From: an uncultured Eubacteriales bacterium
GTDB lineage: Bacteria > Bacillota > Clostridia > Christensenellales > CAG-138
DNA: 44,052 nucleotides
Assembly: GCA_902802575.1 (NCBI GenBank)
Contig: CADCMN010000006.1
Span: forward strand, 1-44,052
Direction: 5' to 3'
Below, piece after piece: positions 23,041-29,982 of the stretch. Position 1 is the stretch's first letter; every line of letters begins with the position of its first letter. The translations under genes and the position numbers were made by a program. The notes under the pieces were generated by a model. It was not told the DNA's origin. It did not search any database and saw only the letters and a list, made by a program, of their open reading frames with translations.

Positions 23041-23503
23041 TGAGGTCCAAGCATTTTTAGAGAGATACCGCCCCCTTGCCGTCCGTCTGCGGCTCTTGGA
23101 ATCGCGGCTCGAACGGCTTCGGGATCGGGCATCGGCACCGCCTGGTCCGCGCCTTGACGGCCTACCGAAAGGGAAGGGCTTGACATCTGACAAGGTGGGC
23201 GACCTGGTGGCCCGGCTCGAAGACACCAAGGTAGAATTTTCCGAGGTCCAGGCCGAAGCAGCCGAGGTCAGAAAGGAGATCATGCGCGAGATTAACGCCA
23301 TGCCATGCGTGGACGAAAACCAGGCGAGAATGCGGGAACTGCTACGGGCGCGATACATTGACGCTGAATCCTGGAAAACCGTCTGTTGGTGCTTGTATGG
23401 CGACGCCGATGACTACGTGGATCGGCAGGAATCATTTATGCGCCGCTGTTTCAAACTTCACAAAACAGCATTGAAAGTATTAAAAAATATTATGGAGGAC
23501 TAA
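23030..23503 (+). CDS. DUF1492-like phage protein (ArpU/RinA-type late regulator)
   Basis: 157 residues. A long amphipathic helix at the N-terminus (LERYRPLAVRLRLLESRLERLRDR) is followed by a Pro/Gly linker with LTSDKVGDLVARLED. The C-terminus is sigma-region-4-like (MRELLRARYIDAESWKTVCWCLYG...RRCFKLHKTALKVLK). This is the pattern of DUF1492/ArpU/RinA proteins, which in phages control late genes including terminase. It sits just upstream of the terS block, so it probably controls it. Confidence 0.75.
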   Translation: MTIDEVQAFLERYRPLAVRLRLLESRLERLRDRASAPPGPRLDGLPKGKGLTSDKVGDLVARLEDTKVEFSEVQAEAAEVRKEIMREINAMPCVDENQARMRELLRARYIDAESWKTVCWCLYGDADDYVDRQESFMRRCFKLHKTALKVLKNIMED

Positions 23504-23505
23504 AG

Positions 23506-23751
23506 ATGCAAAGAGCTGGAAAACACAAAATGAGTATGAGGGCCGCCGCAACGGCGGCCAATAAGACGACGCGAGATATCGTCTCAAAGACGATCAAACC
23601 CATTCAGCCCCATGACGAACTGGCGCAAGCCGCCCAGGGTATACGAGACGCCCAGGTTCTGGCAGCAGCCCCGAAGCGGAGGGACACGATGCGGGAAACG
23701 GTTGAAGCGATCCGCGTACGACATGAGCAGCGGAAGGAGGCAAGGCGATGA
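23506..23751 (+). CDS. Small basic protein of unknown function
   Basis: 81 residues, rich in Arg, Lys and Ala (KHKMSMRAAATAANKTTRDIV...RVRHEQRKEARR). GGAGG lies seven bases upstream, and the end overlaps the next start (ATGA). Charge and size suggest a nucleic-acid-binding or capsid-related role, but I recognise no family. Confidence 0.6.
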   Translation: MQRAGKHKMSMRAAATAANKTTRDIVSKTIKPIQPHDELAQAAQGIRDAQVLAAAPKRRDTMRETVEAIRVRHEQRKEARR

Positions 23752-24389
23752 CTGAATCCATCGTATTCACCGAGGCGGCGGCAGAAGTGCAGGAGCAGTA
23801 CAAGCGATACTTCGAGGCCGAAGCCGCCCTGGACGCCGCCCTGGCCGCTTGCGGATCAGCGGCAGCAGAGGCGCAAGATCAGCTTGACCAGGAAAGGGAG
23901 AAAGACTCGGAGCGGATCAGCGAACTCATGAACGCGCTGAAGGACAGCCCGAGGATAAAGCTTGAACGGCTCAAGCAGGAGCTTGAGGCCGAAAAGGATA
24001 GACGCACTCAACTTGTGGCAACCGTTGGCGCGGTCTATACTGACCCCCACCGCAAGGCCGCGATTGAGGCGCAAATCCGCGAGCTGGAAAGCTCCCCGAC
24101 GATCCACGACGCCCAGGACGTGCAAGAAGCAGAGCTGGCCGCGCTTCGCTCAAAGGTTTACCGCGTCCACGGCGAGCTGGCCTTCCGTCTGCGGCAGTTG
24201 GACGCCGCCGTGGACGAAGCCAAACGTGGAGTTGAGCGCGCAAGAGCCGCGCTGCAACCGGCAGCGGAACGCTTTTGCCGGATTGCTGGGAAAGTTGGCA
24301 TCCTATTTGACACCGATGGGACCCGGCTTTTTCATGACCGTATGTGGCGTACCAAAAGCGGCCTTGACCGCTTCTTGAACGGACGATGA
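23748..24389 (+). CDS. Coiled-coil protein of unknown function
   Basis: 213 residues, mostly long helices with heptads: about 1-85 (EVQEQYKRYFEAEAALDAAL...RLKQELEAEKDRR) and 120-185 (ELAALRSKVYRVHGELAFRL). The C-terminus has GILFDTDGTRLFHDRMWRTK. It is overlapped at both ends by neighbours (ATGA), and sits directly before terS, as packaging accessory or scaffold-like genes do. Size-redirecting or helper-interfering proteins of satellites are often coiled coils, but that role is only a guess here. Confidence 0.65.
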   Translation: MTESIVFTEAAAEVQEQYKRYFEAEAALDAALAACGSAAAEAQDQLDQEREKDSERISELMNALKDSPRIKLERLKQELEAEKDRRTQLVATVGAVYTDPHRKAAIEAQIRELESSPTIHDAQDVQEAELAALRSKVYRVHGELAFRLRQLDAAVDEAKRGVERARAALQPAAERFCRIAGKVGILFDTDGTRLFHDRMWRTKSGLDRFLNGR

Positions 24390-24949
24390 AGCGACCAGCA
24401 CTGACAGACCGGCAGGAGCTCTTTTGCCAACTCTACGCCGCCGACCCTTGCGCGACACGGGCGGCAGAAAAGGCCGGGTATTCAAAGCGGACGGCAGGAC
24501 AACAGGGCGCGAGGATGTTAAAAAATGTTCAAATCCGAAGACGGGTACAAGAGCTACAACGGGCACAAGCAGGGGCGAGAATTGCAGACGCGCGGGAAAT
24601 TTCAGAGGCATGGACGGCGATGCTCCGCGACCCCGAAGCCCCATCGGGCTCCCGGCTTCGCGCTGGCGAGCTTCTCCTCCGTGCTGGCGGGCAATTCCTG
24701 ATAGAGGACGTGGACGAACCCGAGGACGAGGACAACTTCACGCAAATACTATTGCCGTGGGTACGCTGTCGGGATGTTGCCCCGTTTTCGGCGGTTATGA
24801 TGGAATCCGGTGAAATTGTCCCATTGTCCGGACATGAAACGGATGAAACACTATTGTATATTTGCCCGTATGACCCGGAAACGCTGAGAGAGCAAACGAG
24901 CCCGGATCAATCGGCATTTGAATGGAACGAGGAGGACAAGGACGAATGA
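24386..24949 (+). CDS. terS: Terminase small subunit
   Basis: The DNA-recognition subunit that directs packaging. 187 residues with the terminase_2 N-terminal motif LTDRQELFCQLYAADPCATR, then AAEKAGYSKRTAGQQGARML and a following HTH/oligomerisation region (IRRRVQELQRAQAGARIADA). The acidic C-terminus is family-atypical (EDVDEPEDEDNFTQILLPWV onward). No large subunit follows. In Gram-positive PICIs a lone TerS redirects helper-phage TerL to satellite DNA. It is coupled to its neighbours by ATGA overlaps on both sides. Confidence 0.85.
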   Translation: MKRPALTDRQELFCQLYAADPCATRAAEKAGYSKRTAGQQGARMLKNVQIRRRVQELQRAQAGARIADAREISEAWTAMLRDPEAPSGSRLRAGELLLRAGGQFLIEDVDEPEDEDNFTQILLPWVRCRDVAPFSAVMMESGEIVPLSGHETDETLLYICPYDPETLREQTSPDQSAFEWNEEDKDE

Positions 24950-25488
24950 CAGACAGAGAAATCATGCAAAGGGAAGTCGAGCGACAGGGCCTTAAAATCG
25001 CGCACGACCCCGACGCCCTGGAAATTGCCATGAGTGCATTTGCCAACGTTGCAGCCATCTTTCCCGATGAGCTGAGGCGGCATCCGGTTTGCGATCTTCT
25101 TGTCTACCGGCAGGAAGATCAGGAGCTGGGCCATTTCAGATTGTCGGACGGCGTCTGCTTTTATCACGTTGTAAATGGCCGTTGGCTGTTTGCGGTGGCG
25201 GTTGCGTGTGAGGCTCTACATTGGGGCTATGACTATCTGCATTTTTTGATTTTGCACGAATTGGCCCACGCATTTGTCGGGGAAACACAATACCGAGACG
25301 CCGGGCCACTCCCGCACGACGAACTTTTCACGGGGATGCTGGACCAGCTTTTGCAGGAATTTAACCGTCAAACGGGGTCAAGCTTGAAAAACGACTACTA
25401 TGATTTCCCAGGCTACCACGGCGACAAAAAAGCCCCTGAGCCGCCAGCAGGGCCCAGGATTGCCGTTTATGGCTCTCGGACGGATTGA
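24946..25488 (+). CDS. HExxH metallopeptidase-like protein
   Basis: 180 residues. The start at 24946 overlaps the terS stop (ATGA). A zinc-protease motif is plain: HFLILHELAHAFVGETQYRDAG (HELAH about residue 105), with a downstream acidic residue in PLPHDELF. There is no signal peptide, so it is intracellular. Similar small proteins occur beside terminases in Firmicute prophages, annotated as putative metallopeptidase or SprT-like. Substrate and role are unknown. Confidence 0.7.
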   Translation: MTDREIMQREVERQGLKIAHDPDALEIAMSAFANVAAIFPDELRRHPVCDLLVYRQEDQELGHFRLSDGVCFYHVVNGRWLFAVAVACEALHWGYDYLHFLILHELAHAFVGETQYRDAGPLPHDELFTGMLDQLLQEFNRQTGSSLKNDYYDFPGYHGDKKAPEPPAGPRIAVYGSRTD

Positions 25489-25489
25489 G

Positions 25490-25720
25490 ACAGCCACAAG
25501 GCCCGATACGGGCAGTCTCGGGGCTGTAGGAAGGTCTCACGCATACAGAACGACCCGCGCTATACTCACGGCGCGGGCCGAACCTTCCGGGGGATTCTAT
25601 TGGTGCTCCTGGACCACCTTTAGACCCCGCAAACAGGGCCGACGAGCACCATAAGTCGAACCCACCAGCAAGGGGGCTCCATGAGCCTGTTTAGAGGGTG
25701 CAAAGGGGCTCCGCGAGCAC
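25490..25720 (+). ncRNA. Candidate structured RNA or packaging region after the terS operon
   Basis: A gene-free 230-base stretch with successive nested hairpins: ACAGCC/GGCTGT (25490-25495/25522-25527) around GCCCG-ATA-CGGGC; GGAAGGT/ACCTTCC (25529-25535/25582-25588) around CCCGCGC/GCGCGGG (25554-25560/25571-25577); GGTGCTC/GAGCACC (25602-25608/25644-25650) around CCTG/CAGG. Further GGCTC-CAT-GAGCC and GGTGC/GCACC stems lie near 25675-25718. The regular layout suggests an RNA. A cos/pac region is the alternative, given terS upstream. Confidence 0.5.
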
Positions 25721-25930
25721 CTATATCTTTGTACCATCGGGGAACTGAAATTGAGCGATCCACTCAGCTCCCAGGGCCTCCGCTATCTTTGTCAAGTCTT
25801 CAAGTGTTAGCGTGTTGCGCTTCACCTTGAAATAAAAGTTTTGTGGGGTTGTCCCTATCCGCCGCGCAAGCTCAGATTGAGACATACCGGCAAATGCAAG
25901 AGCCATCTTCAATTTCTGTTCTATGTTCAT
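25721..25930 (-). CDS. Second XRE-family repressor of the element
   Basis: 69 residues, nearly all HTH: LKMALAFAGMSQSELARRIG, TTPQNFYFKVKRNTLTLEDL and KIAEALGAEW. The start at 25930 has AGGAGG seven bases upstream. It diverges from a strong promoter, and both promoters carry the motif AAAACAAA(C/T)(A/G)CTTTA, so it probably represses itself and the rightward unit (26259 to the integrase). Confidence 0.8.
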   Translation of the reverse strand: MNIEQKLKMALAFAGMSQSELARRIGTTPQNFYFKVKRNTLTLEDLTKIAEALGAEWIAQFQFPDGTKI

Positions 25931-25949
25931 TTCTTCACCTCCTGGGGCC

Positions 25950-26070
25950 ATGTTACCACAGCACCGAAGATATGTAAAGTGTTTGTTTTATGATAAAAAG
26001 CTAAAATTATAAAAAATATTCTTTTCGCTGTAAATAAATAGTTGACAAATTAAAACAAATGCTTTATAAT
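25950..26070. promoter_or_regulatory. Divergent promoters with paired operators
   Basis: Leftward: TTTACA (complement of 25973-25978), 17 bp, TAACAT (complement of 25950-25955). Rightward: TTGACA (26042-26047), 17 bp, TATAAT (26065-26070), a consensus promoter. AAAACAAACACTTTA (minus, about 25974-25988) and AAAACAAATGCTTTA (plus, about 26052-26066) are near-identical inverted copies overlapping a -35 and a -10: likely sites of the 69-residue repressor. Confidence 0.75.
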
Positions 26071-26081
26071 ATAGCCAAGAT

Positions 26082-26234
26082 GAAGGGAGGAACAAGAGGC
26101 AAGCGAAGAGAGAAACAGAAGTGATGCCGAAGGGCATGGACCTGAGCCTCTAACGCAACACAGGGGAAGGGTAAGATGCACACCGCTGATTGATTTAAGA
26201 CCTCCCGGGGCTTGCCTCCAACCTTCCCCCCTTC
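26082..26234 (+). ncRNA. Structured leader RNA of the integrase-side operon
   Basis: Transcribed from the strong promoter at 26042-26070, with about 180 untranslated bases before 26259. GAGGCAAGC (26096-26104) pairs perfectly with GCTTGCCTC (26210-26218) and closes a domain holding ATGCC-GAAG-GGCAT (26124-26137) and CCTG/CAGG (26141-26144/26161-26164). GAAGG (26082) can extend the stem with CCTTC (26222 or 26230). It may be a cis-regulatory leader or a released small RNA. Confidence 0.5.
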
Positions 26235-26258
26235 ACAGATCTAAAGGAGGTACAGACG

Positions 26259-26591
26259 ATGACAAAGATTAACCTTTCGGCGCTCATGAGCAGGGCGTGG
26301 CGGATCTACCGCAAGACCCAGGGGATAACCTTCGGGGAGGCGCTGCATCGTTCCTGGCTGGCCGAGAAGGCCCAGGAGACCAACGCCCAGCGGATCGAAG
26401 CCGCGAAGGCTGCGGCGGGGATCACCGAGACCACCAACACCTGGGCGGGCTGGAAAGCCCTGGGGTATGAGGTAGTCCACGGCAGCCAGGCCCTGTTTGG
26501 GGCAGAGCTCATTTGGGGCAGCAAGGGCGACGGCGCGACCTACAAGGCCCGGTTCTTCGGTGCCTCCCAGGTCCAGCCGGTAGCGGCGTAA
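26259..26591 (+). CDS. Small ArdC-N-like protein
   Basis: 110 residues. The N-terminal part (LMSRAWRIYRKTQGITFGEALHRSWL) resembles a domain seen in many mobile-element proteins. The second part (NTWAGWKALGYEVVHGSQAL...YKARFFGASQV) resembles the ssDNA-binding N-terminal domain of ArdC-type antirestriction proteins (pattern W..W..LG..V..G..A...F...Q). No metalloprotease domain follows. AAAGGAGG lies ten bases upstream. It may protect the element from restriction or bind its single strands; this is a pattern-level match only. Confidence 0.55.
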   Translation: MTKINLSALMSRAWRIYRKTQGITFGEALHRSWLAEKAQETNAQRIEAAKAAAGITETTNTWAGWKALGYEVVHGSQALFGAELIWGSKGDGATYKARFFGASQVQPVAA

Positions 26592-26602
26592 CAAGCAGGA
26601 AG

Positions 26603-26626
26603 CCCCGGGGGCCACAACCCCCGGGG
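26603..26626. repeat. GC hairpin between element genes
   Basis: CCCCGGGGG / CCCCCGGGG (26603-26611/26618-26626), a perfect 9-bp stem. A near copy lies at 26884-26911, so the pair brackets the small gene 26660-26872. Confidence 0.7.
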
Positions 26627-26659
26627 AACCAATAAAACACCATACAGGAGGTATAAATC

Positions 26660-26872
26660 ATGTTGGATCAGAGGAGCATCGCGTATAGGATCAACAAGCT
26701 CCACAACCTGCAAGAGCAGGTGGCCGGGCTTGAACGGCTGGCGGACATCCTGCGGGAACAGTTGGAAGCAGAGATGCAGGAAAGAGGGGTGGATCATCTG
26801 CGATCCTGCGTCACTGGCCGGGTGGTCCGCATGGCGACCAGGCCCGAGACCAGGAAACTCACAGTTGCTTGA
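26660..26872 (+). CDS. Small helical protein of unknown function
   Basis: 70 residues. The helical start (AYRINKLHNLQEQVAGLERLADILREQLEAEMQERGVDHL) resembles the N-terminus of a phage protein family that continues with a Tyr/Lys-rich strand. Here it ends after TGRVVRMATRPETRKLTVA. CAGGAGG lies eight bases upstream. It is flanked by two matching GC hairpins, which could insulate its transcript. Confidence 0.6.
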   Translation: MLDQRSIAYRINKLHNLQEQVAGLERLADILREQLEAEMQERGVDHLRSCVTGRVVRMATRPETRKLTVA

Positions 26873-26883
26873 AAAAAGCAGAT

Positions 26884-26911
26884 CCCCCGGGGGGAACGAA
26901 CCCCCCGGGGG
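26884..26911. repeat. GC hairpin, second copy
   Basis: CCCCCGGGGGG / CCCCCCGGGGG (26884-26894/26901-26911), a perfect 11-bp stem with loop AACGAA. Confidence 0.7.
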
Positions 26912-26985
26912 ACCAAACTACCGACCCATACAGAAGCATAAATAGCATACCACGCTGAAGGCGCATATTCAAGGAGGAATCGCAA

Positions 26986-27195
26986 ATGGTAGCAAATGAA
27001 GTAGATTTCAATATCTGCATGGCCCAGCTCAAAGCCCTGTTTTTCTACACTGACAATGACCTACTTGACCATCAGAGCGATAAGGACGCACTTGAAAGGG
27101 TGCAGGCGGTCAACCTCATAATTGAGGAGCTTTTACACCAGGTAGAAGACGCACACGCCCAGCTTGTGCGCGACTGCTTGATAAAACGAGGATAA
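26986..27195 (+). CDS. Small acidic protein of unknown function
   Basis: 69 residues (VDFNICMAQLKALFFYTDNDLLDHQ...LIIEELLHQVEDAHAQL), predicted helical and acidic. AAGGAGG lies nine bases before the ATG. It is the last gene before the integrase, 71 bases away. It has no recognised family; it may be a small regulator. Confidence 0.6.
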   Translation: MVANEVDFNICMAQLKALFFYTDNDLLDHQSDKDALERVQAVNLIIEELLHQVEDAHAQLVRDCLIKRG

Positions 27196-27266
27196 AAGCG
27201 GTTGCGTATCGTAACTAAGAAATTATACCACAGGAACACAGGAAAATCAATCAGGAGGTTGGAACG

Positions 27267-28391
27267 ATGGCACGAAAAAAGAAGCTGGGCGCGGGGTACA
27301 ACCAGCGCAAGGATGGGAGAATCGAATACCGGTGGACCCAGGACGGGAAGCGGTTTTGCGTCTACGGCCAGACCATAGAGGAGTGCGAGGAGAAAAAGGC
27401 AGAGATGAAAAAGGCGATTGAGGAAGGGAGCTATGTGAAAAACCGGGACGTGACCCTGGACGCCTATTTCACCGAGTACGAGCGCAACCAGGATGGCGTG
27501 ACAAAAGGATCCACGGCAAGCCAGGTTGCCGTAGTGTACAAGCGCATATCTCCCGAGCTGGGGCAAACAAAGGTCCGGGAGATAGAGCGCCGCCAGGTGC
27601 TTGCCTTTCAGGAATCGCTGCGCGGCAGGTATATGACCTCTACGGTCAATGTGACTATGGCGTTTCTGTCTTCGCTCATGAAAGCGGCGATTATAGACGG
27701 GATCATAAGCCGGAACCCGTGCGCGGGCATAAGGCGACTAAAGCGGGTAGAAGTACCAGCCAGGGATAGCATACACCGCGCCTTGACCGTGGAAGAAACC
27801 AACGCCTTTTTCGCCGCTGCAAAAGAAAGCAATTCATGGTATCGCAACCTGTACGCCTTTCTTCTTCATACGGGGATGAGAGTGGGCGAAGCGGCAGCCC
27901 TGAAACGCTCAGACATAGACTATAACAAGGGCCTCATTCATGTGCGCCGTACTGTCACGAGATCGGGCAACGGCTATGTGATGGGCGACAGCCCCAAGAG
28001 CAAGTCCAGCAAGCGCGATATTCCCCTCACGCCGGATATAGTGCAGATACTGAAGGATCAGGAGCAAATGAACCGAGATATGCACGGCGCGGATTTGGTA
28101 ACCCTGGACGGGTTGATTTTCACAACACTCAGCGGGAAGATGATCATAACCTGTTCTTTCACCCGTGACCTTGCGACGATCCAGGAGGATGCAGGCATAG
28201 AGCATTTCGGGGTCCATGCCTTCCGTGATACCTTTGCTACCAGGGCGCTTGAATCCGGTATGGCACCTCAGACGCTAAAGGAAATTTTGGGGCATAATTC
28301 CTACTCTATGACGATGGACCTATACGCCCACACTATGAACGAGACAAAGACAAACGAGATGCAAAAGGTGGTGGTAGGCATCCGTGCATAA
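27267..28391 (+). CDS. int: Tyrosine recombinase integrase of the element
   Basis: 374 residues. The N-terminal arm-binding domain (RKDGRIEYRWTQDGKRFCVYG) is followed by a SAM-like core-binding domain (about 65-165) and the catalytic domain. Catalytic residues seen: Arg in LLHTGMRVGEAAALKRSD, His/Arg in GVHAFRDTFATRAL, His in ILGHNSYSMTMDLYAH and Tyr in that same block. It is complete, so it is probably active. It lies 136 bases from attR. The arm-binding domain fits the TTGGCGTCA repeats at both ends. AGGAGG lies ten bases upstream. Confidence 0.95.
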   Translation: MARKKKLGAGYNQRKDGRIEYRWTQDGKRFCVYGQTIEECEEKKAEMKKAIEEGSYVKNRDVTLDAYFTEYERNQDGVTKGSTASQVAVVYKRISPELGQTKVREIERRQVLAFQESLRGRYMTSTVNVTMAFLSSLMKAAIIDGIISRNPCAGIRRLKRVEVPARDSIHRALTVEETNAFFAAAKESNSWYRNLYAFLLHTGMRVGEAAALKRSDIDYNKGLIHVRRTVTRSGNGYVMGDSPKSKSSKRDIPLTPDIVQILKDQEQMNRDMHGADLVTLDGLIFTTLSGKMIITCSFTRDLATIQEDAGIEHFGVHAFRDTFATRALESGMAPQTLKEILGHNSYSMTMDLYAHTMNETKTNEMQKVVVGIRA

Positions 28392-28406
28392 AGGATTTTT
28401 CTATGC

Positions 28407-28439
28407 AAAAGCAGCGGGCTTTTTTCGTCCGCTGCTTTT
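28407..28439 (+). terminator. Terminator after the integrase
   Basis: AAAAGCAGCGG / CCGCTGCTTTT (28407-28417/28429-28439) with a T-rich loop. Confidence 0.8.
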
Positions 28440-28469
28440 CTGCTCCCATCGGAGAATAAAAAGGGGCAT

Positions 28470-28490
28470 TTGGCGTCAAATTTGGTGTCA
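28470..28490. repeat. Integrase arm-type sites, right arm (two copies)
   Basis: TTGGCGTCA (28470-28478) and TTGGTGTCA (28482-28490), same orientation and motif as the four left-arm copies, 37-57 bases from the core. Confidence 0.75.
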
Positions 28491-28526
28491 AATCGCAAAA
28501 AGGGGTAGGAATACCGTGCTTTATGC

Positions 28527-28544
28527 AATTTCTTTGTAATTGTT
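28527..28544. repeat. attR core
   Basis: Same 18-bp core as attL (20636-20653). Chromosomal sequence resumes at 28545, 16 bases before the stop of the next leftward gene. Confidence 0.85.
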
Positions 28545-28560
28545 GTCCTAATTCAGCGTA

Positions 28561-29982
28561 TTACGGCAATTCCAGGGGGAAGCTCAACAAAGGCTGATAA
28601 GACGTGGTGATGTCCCAGCCGTCCTCGGGGAAATCGGTCAGGGACCAGGTGTCGCCCACGGGCGCGTCGTTGAAGGTGTCCACGGCGTGGAGGGTCAATC
28701 GGATGGTGACGCCCCGCTGCTTCAGGGATTCGTAATCCGAGGGGAAGAGGGGCAGGATCACCGTGTAAGCGAAGGTGCCGTCATCCTGGAGACTGACCTC
28801 CGGAAAGCTGGGCTCGTAGACCGTTTCGTCCCCGCCCAGGGTATAGCTCACGGACAGACCCTCGAACTTGCCCCGTTCGTTGGAGGGGGACAGAAGGCAC
28901 CTCTTCATCCATGCCGTCCAGTCCGCAGGCGCCTCCTTCACCCGGTAGCTGAGATAGATACCGGTGCTGCGGAAGCTGGCCCCTTCCTCCAGCACCACCC
29001 CGTCCAGATCTACGGGGGTGTTCCACATCCTTTTCCCTTCCTCCTGGGTCAGCACCGCCCGACCGGTGAGGCGGCGTTCCGCGGTGCGGGTATCGGCGTT
29101 GGCAGCCTTCAGGGCCTCGTCCAGGTCGAAGGAGAAGGTGTAGTAGACGGTGCCCAGCTGGCCTACATGGGCCATGGAGTCCACGTTCACGTCCTGTAGG
29201 GCGATCTCTGCGGTGAAGGAAACGCGGCCGCTGCCCTGAAGGGGCTCCGACAGGCTGGTCTTATTGTACAGGGTGATGCCCTGCCCGTCGCAGGTCTCTT
29301 CCAAAAGACCGGTCTCGCCGGTGACGGTGCCGATCTTTCGGCCTGAATTCGTGTAGAGGGTCTGCTCCACCAGAGCTTCCAGATACTGGTCGCCGTGGCT
29401 TTCCCGGCTGAAGACGGCGGCATGGTCCGTGTGGAGCCGGACGGTGTAGGCAAAGGCGGTGCCGTCGTAGAGAACCTCCTGTATCTCCGGCCGGATCTCC
29501 CGGACCCAAGCCCAATCTGCCTCATCGTAGGCTTTTTGCCCCATCTTCACCCGCCACCAGTTCAGACTGTCAGCGTCGCTCATCTCCGGCAGCATGACGA
29601 ACCGGCAGCTCTCGGATTGAGGCGCGGCGTCCCGGACCATCTGCTCGATCTCGGGCACGGCCGAGGCCACCGTCCGCTGGTCCGCGGGGGTGGTGATGTA
29701 GTCCCCGGGGTGGTAATCCTCCCGGCCCACCCAGCTCGAAATGGCGTAGACCGTGCCGGACAGCAGCAGTACCAGGGCGATACACGCCGCGGCGAAGCCC
29801 CAGGGGGCCCGGCGGGCGAAGGTCCCCACCCGGGCAAAGGGCGGGGTCTCGATCCTGTCCAGGGTCTGCCGCACCTGTGCCCGGCTCTCCCGGGGCGGCT
29901 GGGGCCGGTTTTCCCGCAAGAGCGCCGCCAGCGGGTCGTCCCTCAGTTCCCGTTCCTGTTCCAAAATATCCTTATATTCCAT
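28561..29982 (-). CDS. Anti-sigma-factor-like membrane protein
   Basis: 473 residues. A cytoplasmic N-terminus (about 1-75) is followed by one transmembrane helix (APWGFAAACIALVLLLSGTVYAI) and a large outside domain (about 105-473) rich in beta strands (LNWWRVKMGQKAYDEADW, FAYTVRLHTDHAAVF). This resembles DUF4179-type anti-sigma proteins found after ECF sigma genes. It overlaps the sigma gene by 11 bases and so is coupled to it. It probably holds the sigma factor at the membrane until a signal reaches the outer domain. The signal is unknown. Confidence 0.75.
   Translation of the reverse strand: MEYKDILEQERELRDDPLAALLRENRPQPPRESRAQVRQTLDRIETPPFARVGTFARRAPWGFAAACIALVLLLSGTVYAISSWVGREDYHPGDYITTPADQRTVASAVPEIEQMVRDAAPQSESCRFVMLPEMSDADSLNWWRVKMGQKAYDEADWAWVREIRPEIQEVLYDGTAFAYTVRLHTDHAAVFSRESHGDQYLEALVEQTLYTNSGRKIGTVTGETGLLEETCDGQGITLYNKTSLSEPLQGSGRVSFTAEIALQDVNVDSMAHVGQLGTVYYTFSFDLDEALKAANADTRTAERRLTGRAVLTQEEGKRMWNTPVDLDGVVLEEGASFRSTGIYLSYRVKEAPADWTAWMKRCLLSPSNERGKFEGLSVSYTLGGDETVYEPSFPEVSLQDDGTFAYTVILPLFPSDYESLKQRGVTIRLTLHAVDTFNDAPVGDTWSLTDFPEDGWDITTSYQPLLSFPLELP

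Larger units (their letters stand above)
20636..28544. mobile_element. Integrated 7.9-kb phage-satellite-like element (PICI-like)
   Basis: Bounded by an 18-bp direct repeat (20636-20653, 28527-28544). It contains a tyrosine integrase, arm sites at both ends, a repressor with divergent promoters, small HTH proteins, a candidate iteron origin, a DUF1492-like regulator, a terminase small subunit, an HExxH protein, a second repressor switch and structured RNA candidates. No terminase large subunit, portal, capsid, tail, lysis or relaxase gene is present. That content fits a phage-inducible chromosomal island; a decayed prophage is the main alternative. Confidence 0.8.

Noticed and set aside
20636..28544. 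Integrative conjugative or mobilisable element
   Set aside because: No relaxase, coupling protein or type IV secretion gene is seen; terS and the DUF1492-like gene point to a phage origin.
20636..28544. Complete prophage
   Set aside because: There is no large terminase, portal, capsid, tail or lysis gene, and the direct repeats show the element is bounded at 7.9 kb.
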